64,000 bases of DNA from contig NZ_JAZIFY010000001.1 in assembly GCF_036634195.1 (NCBI RefSeq), positions 744,001 through 808,000 on the forward strand, in the 5' to 3' direction. The notes beneath the pieces are model-generated. The model did not search any database. It had not been told where the DNA came from and saw only the letters and a program-made list of their open reading frames with translations. Below are positions 7,441-15,560 of the stretch, in pieces. Source of the stretch: Streptomyces sp. P9-A4. GTDB lineage: Bacteria; Actinomycetota; Actinomycetes; Streptomycetales; Streptomycetaceae. Numbering within the stretch: the first letter of the stretch is position 1; each line of letters starts with the position of its first letter. A program made the translations under genes and the position numbers.

Positions 7441-8853
7441 TCAGCCCGCGAACCTCGCCATCCACGCCTCGACCTCGTCCGAGGAGCGCGGCAGACCGGC
7501 GGACAGGTTCTCGTTGCCGTCCTCCGTCACCACCAGGTCGTCCTCGATCCGGACGCCGATCCCGCGCCACTCCTCCGGCACGGTCAGGTCGTCGGGCTGG
7601 AAGTAGAGACCCGGCTCGACGGTGAGGACCATGCCCGGCTCCAGGACGCCGTCGACGTACTCCTCCGTGCGCGCCTGCGCGCAGTCGTGGACGTCCAGGC
7701 CGAGCATGTGGCCGGTGCCCGCCATGGTGAAGCGGCGCTGGAGACCCAGCTCGTACGCGCGGTCCGCGGGGCCCTCGATGAAGCCCCACTCGACGAGCCG
7801 CTCCGCCAGGTGGCGCTGGCACGCCTCGTGGAAGTCGCGGTAGGCGGCGCCCGGCTTCACGGCCGCGATGCCGGCCTCCTGGGACTCGTACACCGCGTCG
7901 TACACCTTGCGCTGCACGTCGGTGAAGGTGCCGCTGATGGGGAGGGTGCGGGTGACGTCGGCGGTGTAGAGGGAGTGGGTCTCCACACCGGCGTCGAGCA
8001 GCAGCAGCTCGCCGGGGCGGACCGGTCCGTCGTTCTCCGTCCAGTGCATGATCGTCGCGTGGTCCCCGGCGGCGCAGATCGAGCCGTAGCCGAGGGCGTT
8101 GCCCTCCAGGCGCGCCCGGCGGAAGAAGGTGCCCTCGATCCAGCGCTCGGAGGTGGCGACCGCCCGGGAGAGCTCGCCGACGCAGTCGGTGAAGCCGCGG
8201 ACGGTGGAGTCCACCGCCTTGCGCATCTCGCCGAGCTCCCACGCGTCCTTGACGAGCCGGAGGTCGCTGAGCGTGCCGTCCAGCTCGATGTCACGCTCCT
8301 CGTCGGTGGTGACGGCGGCTTCGAGGACGGGGTCGTGGCCGCGGACGATGCGGGTCGGCACGCCCTCGCCGGCGGCGAGGTCCGTCGCCAGGGAGCGGAC
8401 GTCGCGGCAGGGCAGGCCGAGGACCGTCTCGTACTCGGCGAGGGAGGGGCGGCGGCCCATCCACAGCTCGGCCGTGTAGCCGATCCAGAACTCGTCGTTG
8501 TCCCGGCTGTCGCGGGGCAGCACGTAGCAGTACGCGTCGTGGCCGCCGTCGGCGCGGGGTTCGAGGACCAGGGCGCTGTCGCGGGCCTTGTCCCCGGTCA
8601 TGTGGACGTAGCCGGAGTACGCGCGGAAGGGGTAGGTGTCGTCGTTGGAGCGGGTCTTCAGGTTGCCGGAGGGGATCACCAGGCGCTCGCCGGGGAAGTG
8701 CGCGGAGAGCTCGGCACGGCGCCGGGCCGCGTACGGGGCCTGCTCTGCGGGTTCGAGATCGTGCCGCTCGGTGTCCGCCCACCCGGTCCTCATCAGGGTG
8801 GAGAGTTCCTCGGAGACTCCTCCGTAGAGGCCGTTCTTGCGACCCTTCGCCAC
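7441..8853 (-). CDS. Aminopeptidase P family metallopeptidase (M24B)
   Basis: 470 residues. I chose GTG 8853 because AAGGAG lies 7 nt upstream; ATG 8874, seven codons earlier, would bury that ribosome site in the gene. The N-terminal creatinase-like domain (about 1-210) is followed by the pita-bread domain. The five metal ligands are visible: two Asp in LLLDAGVETHSLYTADVTRT, His in GTGHMLGLDVHD, Glu in VLTVEPGLYF and Glu in GVRIEDDLVV. It removes N-terminal residues before proline, most likely in the cytosol with two Mn or Zn ions. It diverges from the regulator at 9002. Confidence 0.92.
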   Translation of the reverse strand: MAKGRKNGLYGGVSEELSTLMRTGWADTERHDLEPAEQAPYAARRRAELSAHFPGERLVIPSGNLKTRSNDDTYPFRAYSGYVHMTGDKARDSALVLEPRADGGHDAYCYVLPRDSRDNDEFWIGYTAELWMGRRPSLAEYETVLGLPCRDVRSLATDLAAGEGVPTRIVRGHDPVLEAAVTTDEERDIELDGTLSDLRLVKDAWELGEMRKAVDSTVRGFTDCVGELSRAVATSERWIEGTFFRRARLEGNALGYGSICAAGDHATIMHWTENDGPVRPGELLLLDAGVETHSLYTADVTRTLPISGTFTDVQRKVYDAVYESQEAGIAAVKPGAAYRDFHEACQRHLAERLVEWGFIEGPADRAYELGLQRRFTMAGTGHMLGLDVHDCAQARTEEYVDGVLEPGMVLTVEPGLYFQPDDLTVPEEWRGIGVRIEDDLVVTEDGNENLSAGLPRSSDEVEAWMARFAG

Positions 8854-9001
8854 GTCCTGCTCCTTCTTCCGCATGGGTTCCTCGGCCACCGGTCGGCGGC
8901 GGCAACCGGAAAGTACCGCTCTCCGGCCGCCCCGGGTGCCCAGGACCGCCAGTGGCACGAATCGGCCACGCCCGGGGAGCGGGCGGACCGATAATGGCGT
9001 C

Positions 9002-9985
9002 ATGGCGAACGAGAAGCTCGGTGAGGCCCTGCGGCTGCTGGGGATCGGTCCGGAGGCCGTCCGCGTCTACGGCAGGCTGCTCGACATGGGGCCCGCGCCC
9101 CTGAGCGCGATCGGCACCGCCGCCGGTCTCGAAGGGGCAGCGCTGGCGGAGGCGTACCGCGAACTCGTCGACTCCGGTCTGGCGAGCACCGCCGAGGAGG
9201 GAAGGGACGTCGTGGCCCCGGTGCCGCCGGCCGCCGGCCTGGAGATCCTCGGGCGGCGGCGGGCGGCCGAGCTCGACGAGTCCCGGATCACGGTCGGGGG
9301 CGCCTTCGACTCGTTCCGCCGGCACCGGCTCGCCGGGTACCACGACCCGCTCGTGGAGGTCGTCACCGGCGACGCCATCGGACTGCGGATGCGCCAGGCC
9401 TGGGCGAGCGCGCGGGAGCAGATCCGGCAGTTCGACTCGCCGCCGTACTTCCCGCTCGAAGGCGCCACCGACGACGCGCTGGCCACCCTCGCGCGGGGGG
9501 TGACGCAGCGCGTCGTGTACTCGCGGGAGTCGCTGGAGTACCCGGGGCAGCTGGAGAACGCCATCGAGCCGTGCGTGGAGGCCGGCGAGCAGGCGCGGGT
9601 ACTGCCCTCGGTTCCGGTCAAGCTGCTGATCATCGACGACGCGTACGCCCTGGTCGCCCTGGCGATCAGGGAGACGGACGTCTACAACACCATGCTGGTC
9701 GTACAGCCGTGCGGGCTGCTCTCGGCGCTCGTGGCGCTGTTCGAGCAGGCCTGGCAGAGCGCGCTGCCCCTGCACGGCCGCACGGCGCGGCCCGCCGCGC
9801 TGCTCCCGGCGGACCGTCGCCTGCTCCGGCTCCTCGCGGCCGGAGCGAGCGACGAGGTGATCGCGCGGGAGATCGGGGTCAGCCGCCGCACGCTGTTCCG
9901 CCGGGTGCAGATCCTGATGGCCCGCCTCGGCGCTACGAGCCGCTTCCAGATGGCGTTGCAGGCACAGCGCTCGGGGTGGCTGTGA
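9002..9985 (+). CDS. HTH transcriptional regulator (TrmB-like N-terminus, LuxR-type C-terminus)
   Basis: 327 residues from ATG 9002. The N-terminal 60 residues resemble a TrmB winged helix (LRLLGIGPEAVRVYGRLLDM, then LEGAALAEAYRELVDSGL). A central sensor-like domain follows, and the C-terminal 60 residues hold a LuxR-like HTH (LPADRRLLRLLAAGASDEVI, then ISRRTLFRRV-type recognition helix). This two-HTH layout is common in streptomycete regulators of unknown ligand. It overlaps the 3' end of the convergent peptidase gene by 53 bp. The divergent aminopeptidase is the obvious candidate target. Confidence 0.85.
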   Translation: MANEKLGEALRLLGIGPEAVRVYGRLLDMGPAPLSAIGTAAGLEGAALAEAYRELVDSGLASTAEEGRDVVAPVPPAAGLEILGRRRAAELDESRITVGGAFDSFRRHRLAGYHDPLVEVVTGDAIGLRMRQAWASAREQIRQFDSPPYFPLEGATDDALATLARGVTQRVVYSRESLEYPGQLENAIEPCVEAGEQARVLPSVPVKLLIIDDAYALVALAIRETDVYNTMLVVQPCGLLSALVALFEQAWQSALPLHGRTARPAALLPADRRLLRLLAAGASDEVIAREIGVSRRTLFRRVQILMARLGATSRFQMALQAQRSGWL

Positions 9986-12053
9986 GCGGCCCGGCGGCTG
10001 CCCCCTCCCCCGCGGGTACGCCCTCCGGGGCGGTGCGGGCGAGCCGCTGCCACAGATAGGTGTGGACGAGCGCGCTGTTGTGCGCCGCCTGCTCGTTGTC
10101 GCCCGCGCCCGCGTGGCCGCCGCCCGTGTTCTCGTGGAACAGCACCGGGTGACCCAGCTCCCGCAGCCGCGCCGCCGTCTTCCGGGCGTGTCCGGGGTGC
10201 ACCCGGTCGTCGCGGGTGGAGGTCATCAGCAGGACCGGCGGGTACGCGCGGTCCGCCGCCAGCCGGTGGTACGGGGAGAGTTCGTGGAGGTGCGGCCGGT
10301 CGGCCTCGTCGTCCGGGTCGCCGTACTCGGCGATCCACGACGCGCCCGCGAGGAGCTTGTGGAAGCGGGTCATGTCGAGCAGCGGCACCTGGGCGACGAT
10401 CGCGCCGAACAGCTCGGGGTGACGGGTGAGCATGGCGCCCATGAGCAGGCCGCCGTTGCTGCCGCCCTTAGCGCCCAGCATGGCCGGGGTGGTGGTCCCC
10501 CGTGCGACGAGGTCCTCGGCGACGGCCGCGAAGTCCTCGAAGGCCCGGGGCCGTTCGGCGCGCAGGGCCGCCTGGTGCCAGTCGGGGCCGTACTCGCCGC
10601 CGCCCCGGATGTTGGCGATGACGTAGGTGCCGCCGCGCTCCAGCCAGGCCCGGCCCGTGACCGCCCCGTAGAACGGGGTGAGGGAGACCTCGAAGCCGCC
10701 GTACCCGTAGAGCAGGGTGGGGCCGGGGCCGGTGGTGGTGCGGTCGGGTCCGATGACGAAGTACGGGACCCGGGTGCCGTCCCGGGAGGTGGCGAAGTGC
10801 TGTCCGACGGCGAGGCCGCCGGTGTCGAAGCGTTCCGGGGCCCGCTTGATCGCCTCGGACCCGGCGCCGATGCGCCCGAAGCGGAGCGTGGAGGGCTGGA
10901 GGAAGCCGGACACATCGAGGAAGTACTCGTCGGAGACGTCCGGGTCCGTGCCGAAGACGCTGACCGCAGACAGGGCGGGGACCCCCGCGAGCGGGTCGCG
11001 CGTCCAGCCGCCGCCGTCGGCGGGGGTGAGCACCTCGACATGGGTGCTGACGTCCCGCATCGTCTCCAGGACCAGGTGGTTCCGGGTCCAGGTGTGTCCG
11101 GCGAGCGCGGTCCGCGCGTCCGGCGTGAACAGCACCTCGTGGGTCCGGTCCCCCGCCAGGAACCCGTCGAGGTCGAACGCGAGCAGGGAGCCCGTGGGCC
11201 GGTCCAGCCACGCGGACTTCAGGGTGACGATCAGGTGCTCGCGGTGCGCGTAGGCGACGGCGTCGTCCGGCACGTCGATGCGTACGCGGGTGCCGTCGGG
11301 CCGCAGCAGGTGGGTCTCGCTGCGGAAGAAGTCCACCGAGCGCCCGACGAACTCCCGCTCGAAGCCGGGCGTGGTGTCGCGGTACCCCCAGGCCGCCACG
11401 TCGCCCCGGTCGGCCTCGAAGACGAGTTCGGCGTCCTCCACGGGAGTCCCACGCCGCCATCTGCGGACCGTGCGCGGGTACCCGGAGTCGGTGAGCGAGC
11501 CAGGTCCGAGTTCCGTACCGACCAGGACGGTGTCGGCGTCGACCCAGGAGATCCGCGTCTTGGCCTCGGGCAGCCGGAACCCGTCCTCGACGAACTCCCC
11601 GGTGAGGAGGTCGAATTCACGGACCACGACGGCGTCGCCGCCGTCGCGCGAGAGCCTGACGAGGGCCCGCTCGAAGTCGGGCCGCCGCACCCGCGCCCCG
11701 TCCCAGACCCACTTCTCGCCCTCCGCGTCGGCGAGCGCGTCGACGTCGAGGAGGACCTCCCACTCGGGCTCGTCCTCCCGGTACCCCTCCAGGGTGGTGC
11801 GCCGCCACACACCGCGTACGTGCTCGGCGTCCCTCCAGAAGTTGTAGAGGTACGCGCCCCGCCGCACGGGGTAGGGAATCCGGTCCGAGGCGTCGAGCAC
11901 CTCGCGCAGCCGTGTCTTCAGCGCGTCGAACCCGGCGTCACCGGCCACGTCACGCGCGGTCTCGGCGTTCCGCTCGGCCACCCACGCGAGCGCCGCCTCG
12001 CCGGAGATGTCCTCCAGCCACAGGTACGGGTCGTCCCCGTTCGCCTTGTCCAT
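9933..12053 (-). CDS. Prolyl oligopeptidase family serine peptidase (S9A)
   Basis: 706 residues from ATG 12053; the upstream in-frame sequence to 12221 is not protein-like. Residues 1-60 form the N-terminal part of the domain (DDPYLWLEDISGEAALAWV), a seven-bladed propeller covers about 60-410, and the alpha/beta-hydrolase domain fills the rest. Catalytic residues are Ser in GAKGGSNGGLLMG, Asp in TSTRDDRVHPGH and His in TGGGHAGAGD. It lacks a signal peptide, so it should act on short Pro-containing peptides in the cytosol. The last 40 residues are Ala/Pro/Thr/Ser-rich and run 53 bp into the convergent regulator gene. Confidence 0.92.
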   Translation of the reverse strand: MDKANGDDPYLWLEDISGEAALAWVAERNAETARDVAGDAGFDALKTRLREVLDASDRIPYPVRRGAYLYNFWRDAEHVRGVWRRTTLEGYREDEPEWEVLLDVDALADAEGEKWVWDGARVRRPDFERALVRLSRDGGDAVVVREFDLLTGEFVEDGFRLPEAKTRISWVDADTVLVGTELGPGSLTDSGYPRTVRRWRRGTPVEDAELVFEADRGDVAAWGYRDTTPGFEREFVGRSVDFFRSETHLLRPDGTRVRIDVPDDAVAYAHREHLIVTLKSAWLDRPTGSLLAFDLDGFLAGDRTHEVLFTPDARTALAGHTWTRNHLVLETMRDVSTHVEVLTPADGGGWTRDPLAGVPALSAVSVFGTDPDVSDEYFLDVSGFLQPSTLRFGRIGAGSEAIKRAPERFDTGGLAVGQHFATSRDGTRVPYFVIGPDRTTTGPGPTLLYGYGGFEVSLTPFYGAVTGRAWLERGGTYVIANIRGGGEYGPDWHQAALRAERPRAFEDFAAVAEDLVARGTTTPAMLGAKGGSNGGLLMGAMLTRHPELFGAIVAQVPLLDMTRFHKLLAGASWIAEYGDPDDEADRPHLHELSPYHRLAADRAYPPVLLMTSTRDDRVHPGHARKTAARLRELGHPVLFHENTGGGHAGAGDNEQAAHNSALVHTYLWQRLARTAPEGVPAGEGAAAGPLTATPSAVPATPSGSGS

Positions 12054-12057
12054 GGCT

Positions 12058-12606
12058 CTACTGTCCGCCCTCGCGCCGCAGCCGGGCCGCGAGGTGGTGC
12101 CCCAGAGGCCTGCCGACCGCCGCGAGGTCGTGGACGAAGTCGAGCGTGCCGCCGTCCGTGAGGGTGTAGCGCCGACGGCTGGCGTCGACCTGCTTGGCGG
12201 TGGGGGCGAGGGCGACCTCATGGGTGGTGAGGTCGATCGCGCCGTCCTCGGCCCGGCCGACGAGGATCTCCGCGATCCCGGTGGGCTGGGTGATCAGCGC
12301 CTCGATGTGCCCCTCCGGCTTGAGCCGCCACCAGCCGCTCTCGCGCGCGGCGGGCCGCAACGGGGTCCCGTCGGCGTCGATCAGCCAGGCGCGGGCGTCG
12401 TAGTGCAGGAAGGGCCGCCCGTCGTGACTGAAGGTGACCTCCTGCGCGTACGTGAACTCCTCGGCGAGCGTCGGGTACCCACCGCGCCCCCGGCCGGTCC
12501 ACACTCCGAGGAGTCCGGTCACCGGCGCAAGCAGCTCGTGCGGCGCGGGCGCCTCGTCCGCCCGGAAGGCGTCGGGGTAGGGGAACTTCCGGTCGCGGTC
12601 GGACAT
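12058..12606 (-). CDS. Nitrobindin-like FABP-family heme-binding beta-barrel protein
   Basis: 182 residues. The family signature G-x-W-x-G-x-G-x-G-x-YPT is present as [14 protein letters not shown] near residues 34-47. The proximal His in the C-terminal [12 protein letters not shown] is where nitrobindins hold ferric heme. Bacterial members bind heme and can isomerise peroxynitrite; a role here is inferred from family knowledge. The start ATG 12606 has a poor ribosome site. It lies 4 bp downstream of the peptidase start on the same strand, so the two genes form an operon with this gene first. Confidence 0.88.
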   Translation of the reverse strand: MSDRDRKFPYPDAFRADEAPAPHELLAPVTGLLGVWTGRGRGGYPTLAEEFTYAQEVTFSHDGRPFLHYDARAWLIDADGTPLRPAARESGWWRLKPEGHIEALITQPTGIAEILVGRAEDGAIDLTTHEVALAPTAKQVDASRRRYTLTDGGTLDFVHDLAAVGRPLGHHLAARLRREGGQ

Positions 12607-12649
12607 GCGCTGCGCTCCTGGGTCGGGACGTGTGCCGGTGGGCAGCTTA

Positions 12650-12808
12650 GACCGACCGGCAAATTGGGCGGTGGAAGAAGGAGCGGGGCTGGGTGCGTGC
12701 AGCTGCGAGGCGGAGGATTGAGGCATGGCGGAGCCATGGGGATTGACGACAACGCGGCAGATGTGCGTGCCCAGCCCCGCGACGCCGCCCCCCATTTGCC
12801 GGTCGGTC
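12650..12808. repeat. 159-bp palindromic element (probable dispersed Streptomyces repeat or MITE)
   Basis: The outer arms GACCGACCGGCAAAT and ATTTGCCGGTCGGTC are exact reverse complements. Inside them GCGGGGCTGGG pairs with CCCAGCCCCGC, then partly matched arms lead to a perfect centre ATGGC-GGA-GCCAT. The whole element would fold into one long cruciform or RNA hairpin. It lies between the nitrobindin-like gene and the sulfur operon. From memory, similar palindromes recur in Streptomyces intergenic regions and are sometimes mis-annotated as small proteins; I cannot confirm copy number here. Confidence 0.75.
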
Positions 12809-13034
12809 TCAGGCGGTGGGCGGCAGGTCGGGCGGGGAGCGCGAGTCCGGGAGCTGCGGAGCGGGCGCCGGGTGGCGGGGCGCCGGGCCGCTCGCCGGCG
12901 CGCCGTCCCGCCGCACAGGGCGGTCCACCGATGCTCAGCGCCGGTCGCCGCGCGCCCAGCCCGCTCCCCCGCGCCGGGCGACCCGCCACCTCCCCCACCT
13001 GCCCGCCGCTCCCGTCCATGGGGCGAGACGCCCG
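12809..13034. other. GC-rich intergenic stretch with no supported gene
   Basis: This segment between the palindromic element and the sulfur-operon promoter is very GC-rich, with frames open on both strands. None has a ribosome site, protein-like composition or family resemblance. I assign nothing in it. Confidence 0.6.
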
Positions 13035-13063
13035 TTGACCCGGCGCGTCGGCGCCGCTACCTT
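13035..13063 (+). promoter_or_regulatory. HrdB-type promoter of the sulfur-assimilation leader
   Basis: TTGACC at 13035-13040 and TACCTT at 13058-13063 are separated by exactly 17 bp, close to the housekeeping consensus. The expected start point, about 7 nt after the -10 box, falls on or next to A13070, the first base of the leader-peptide ATG. The leader would therefore be translated from a leaderless mRNA. Confidence 0.75.
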
Positions 13064-13069
13064 CGCGCC

Positions 13070-13153
13070 ATGTCGCGTACAGCCCTGCTCACCACGCGCG
13101 GTCACATCGACCTGCTGCGGGTGGCCTCCGCCGCGTGTCGCCGCGGTCGCTGA
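13070..13153 (+). CDS. Putative leader peptide of a sulfur-metabolism operon, 27 aa
   Basis: The product begins MSRTALLTTRGHIDLLRVAS and ends AACRRGR. The HIDLLRVASAxCRR pattern is the known streptomycete leader peptide found ahead of cysteine, sulfonate and sulfate genes. The Cys codon near the end is thought to sense cysteinyl-tRNA supply by ribosome stalling. Downstream, GCCGTG at 13189 and CACGGC at 13216 can pair and may form part of an attenuator. The promoter spacing makes the message leaderless. It remains intact although three of the four genes behind it are broken. Confidence 0.82.
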   Translation: MSRTALLTTRGHIDLLRVASAACRRGR

Positions 13154-13263
13154 CGCCCCTTCGCCCTCTCGTCCCTGACGCTCCGTCCGCCGTGCGCGCG
13201 TGCCCGCTCTGCGCCCACGGCCGCTGACGCGTACCCCCGCCTGCTCTCCTCCGGAGTCCCGCC

Positions 13264-13537
13264 ATGACGGTCGACCATGCCCCACCCCCTTCACCGCCCG
13301 ATATCTCACCTTTGCCCCGTCTGGACGTCGAGTCGCTGACGCCCGGCCGGGGGCCCGGTCGCGGCCGTGGGCGCGGACCGCGCACTGGTGATGCGGGACG
13401 GCGTCATCGCGTACGACACGACCGTCGGCCTCGACCGCCCCCGCTCCCTCGGCGATCCGGCCCTCGCCCCGCTCCGAAGCCGCCTGCTCTCCGAACTCGG
13501 CGTCGGTGAAAGCGAGTTCGCAGGAAAGGCGGCCTGA
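13264..13537 (+). pseudogene. ssuB: ssuB remnant: sulfonate ABC transporter ATPase with interior deleted
   Basis: A ribosome site (CCGGAG) and ATG 13264 start a plausible N-terminus ending PLPRLDVESLT. Protein-like coding resumes in another frame near 13373 as ADRALVMRDGVIAYD and runs to TGA 13535. That segment is what follows the H-loop in SsuB/TauB ATPases. Walker A, signature and Walker B are all gone, so about 180 residues are missing and the two ends are out of frame. The ATG frame stops at 13509. The product cannot energise transport. Confidence 0.72.
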
Positions 13538-13540
13538 ACG

Positions 13541-13576
13541 ATGACCGCCCCGACCACCGGAACGAGTGACCAGTGA
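13541..13576 (+). pseudogene. ssuC: ssuC stub: permease reduced to 11 codons
   Basis: Four bases after the ssuB stop an ATG begins MTAPTTGTSDQ and then stops. Its TGA overlaps the GTG of the next gene in the GTGA style normal for this operon type. The Thr/Ser/Pro-rich opening is how permease subunits of this family often begin. No membrane segment is left. I infer that the whole permease body was deleted; position in the ssuB-ssuC-ssuA order is the main evidence. Confidence 0.5.
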
Positions 13577-14250
13577 AGTCCTTCCGTCTGTCCACCGCGG
13601 CCCTGCTGCTGCCGCTCGCACTCGTCGCCTCCGCCTGCTCCGGCGCCTCCGCCGCGGGCCCGTCGTCGAACTCCGACGGCGAGGGCTCCCTCGTCCTGAA
13701 CGTCGGCGACCAGAAGGGCGGCGCCGAGGCGCTGCTCCAGCCGGCCGACGCGCTGGCCGCGTTCACCACCGGCAAGGTGGACGCCTGGGCGGTCTGGGAC
13801 CCGTACACCTCACAGGTCCTGCTCAGCGGCAAGGGACGGGTGCTCACCGACGGGCGCGGCCTCGTCAACGGCCTCGGCTTCCAGGTCGCCGCCCCGGCCG
13901 CGCTCGCGGACCCGGCGAGGGCGAAGGCCGTCGGCGACTTCGTCGAGCGCCTGCGGCGGGCCCAGGGCTGGGTGTTCGAGCACCCCGAGGACTGGGCGAA
14001 GGTCTGGGCGAAGGAGACCGGCCTGCCGTACGAGGTGGCCCTGGCCGCCGTGAAGCGCAGCAACGGCACCCGTATCCCGGTGGCCCTCGACGACGCCGCC
14101 GTCGCCTCCGAGCAGCGGATCGCCGACACCTTCGCCTCCCTCGGGCTGATCCCGCGCACCTTCCGCTTCGCCGACTACGTCGACCGCCGTTTCAACAAGG
14201 ACCTGCCGCCGTCCACCACCCCGGCGCGCAGCTACCGAAAGGCCTCCTGA
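13573..14250 (+). pseudogene. ssuA: ssuA with internal deletion: sulfonate-binding lipoprotein
   Basis: GTG 13573 opens a lipoprotein signal with lipobox LVASAC near residue 23. The mature start LVLNVGDQKGGAEALL jumps directly to QPADALAAFTTGKVDAWAVW. In SsuA-type proteins about 100 residues, forming the first lobe and part of the hinge, lie between these segments. The frame is kept and the rest is normal, through EQRIADTFASLGLIPRTFRF to the end. At 225 residues it is short for a family of about 320-340. It could be exported and anchored but not bind ligand normally. Its stop overlaps the ssuD start (TGATG). Confidence 0.75.
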
Positions 14251-15461
14251 TGACCGTCCATCTGCACTGGTTCCTGCCGACCGGCGGCGACGGCCGGACC
14301 CTCGTCGACCGGCACGCCTACACGGACGGCGGGATCACCCGCGCCCGTGCCGTGTCGGGGGTGCGGGCGCCCGACATCGACTATCTGATCCAGATCGCCA
14401 AGGCGGCCGAGCAGCTGGGCTTCGAGGCCGTGCTGACCCCGACGGGCACGTGGTGCGAGGACGCGTGGCTGACCACGGTCGCGCTCGCCCAGCACACCGA
14501 ACGCCTCACGTTCCTGGTGGCGTTCCGGCCCGGAGTGATCTCGCCGGTGCTGGCGGCCCAGATGGCGTCCACGTACCAACGGATCACCCGGGGGCGGCTC
14601 CTGCTCAACGTGGTGACCGGCGGCGACTCCACCGAACAGCGCCGCTTCGGCGACCATCTCGACCACGACCGGCGGTACGCGCGCACGGCCGAGTTCCTCT
14701 CGGTGGTGCGGGGCGCGTGGAGCGGCCGGCCGTTCGACTTCGAGGGCGAGCACTTCCGGATCGAGGGCGGGCTGACCGCGCTGCCGCCGGACCCGCTGCC
14801 CGAGATCTTCTTCGGCGGCTCGTCGGCGGCGGCCGGCCCGGTGGCGGCGGAGCACGCGGACGTCTATCTGACCTGGGGCGAACCGCCCTGGCAGGTGAAG
14901 GAGAAGATCGACTGGATCCGGGGGCTCGCGGAGGAGCGCGGCCGGACGGTCCGCTTCGGCATCCGGCTGCACACGATCTCCCGCGACTCCTCGCGCGAGG
15001 CCTGGGCGACGGCGGACCGGCTGCTCTCCGACCTCGACGCGGAGACGGTGGCCGCCGCGCAGCGGGTGCTCGGCCGCAGCGAGTCGGTGGGCCAGCAGCG
15101 GATGCTGGCGCTCCACCGGGGCGGCTCCCTCGGCCGCGACCAGCTGGAGATCTCGCCGAACCTCTGGGCGGGCGTGGGTCTGGTACGGGGTGGGGCGGGC
15201 ACCGCGCTGGTCGGCAGCCACGCCGAGGTCGCGGACCGGATCGAGGAGTACCACGACCTGGGCGTGGAGCACTTCGTGCTGTCCGGGTACCCGCATCTGG
15301 AGGAGGCGTACTGGTTCGGCGAGGGCGTGCGGCCGGAGCTCGCGGCGCGCGGGCTGCTGCCGGCGTCCCCGGTCTCCCCGCTCCTCGGCGTCCCGGCCGT
15401 GAACGGCCGTCCGGCCTCGGCACCGGGGGGCGCGCCGCTGCTGGTGCCCGGCGGACGGTAG
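14250..15461 (+). CDS. ssuD: FMN-dependent alkanesulfonate monooxygenase (LLM class)
   Basis: 403 residues. It is a bacterial-luciferase-like TIM barrel with the SsuD opening VHLHWFLPTGGDGR, followed by DYLIQIAKAAEQLGFEAVLT, GRLLLNVVTGGDSTEQRRFG, PEIFFGGSSAAAG and YLTWGEPPWQVKEKI. Family members use reduced FMN and oxygen to release sulfite from alkanesulfonates in the cytosol. The gene is complete, with a 30-residue Pro/Ala-rich C-terminal tail. It is coupled to the broken ssuA. Without its transporter it must rely on other uptake routes, or is itself a survivor of a decaying operon. No dedicated flavin reductase is adjacent. Confidence 0.88.
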   Translation: MTVHLHWFLPTGGDGRTLVDRHAYTDGGITRARAVSGVRAPDIDYLIQIAKAAEQLGFEAVLTPTGTWCEDAWLTTVALAQHTERLTFLVAFRPGVISPVLAAQMASTYQRITRGRLLLNVVTGGDSTEQRRFGDHLDHDRRYARTAEFLSVVRGAWSGRPFDFEGEHFRIEGGLTALPPDPLPEIFFGGSSAAAGPVAAEHADVYLTWGEPPWQVKEKIDWIRGLAEERGRTVRFGIRLHTISRDSSREAWATADRLLSDLDAETVAAAQRVLGRSESVGQQRMLALHRGGSLGRDQLEISPNLWAGVGLVRGGAGTALVGSHAEVADRIEEYHDLGVEHFVLSGYPHLEEAYWFGEGVRPELAARGLLPASPVSPLLGVPAVNGRPASAPGGAPLLVPGGR

Positions 15462-15560
15462 ACGCGGGCGGCGGACGGGAAGATCCGCGCCCCCGTCCCG
15501 GTTGGTAGAACCGTGAACGTTTTCGGGGCACAAGAGGTCGCGTCGGCAGAGGTGCGCGCC

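Noticed and set aside
7298..7606. Plus-strand frame starting with ATG after the palindromic operator
   Set aside because: It runs across the aminopeptidase terminator and into its 3' end; composition is that of an antisense frame.
10062..12161. Long plus-strand frame opposite the prolyl oligopeptidase gene
   Set aside because: The minus strand has the full Ser-Asp-His catalytic set and proper start; the plus-strand translation is low-complexity Gly/Val/Arg-rich sequence.
12725..13039. Possible small proteins within and after the 159-bp palindrome
   Set aside because: The frames read a symmetric repeat and GC-rich spacer. There is no ribosome site that fits and no coding character.
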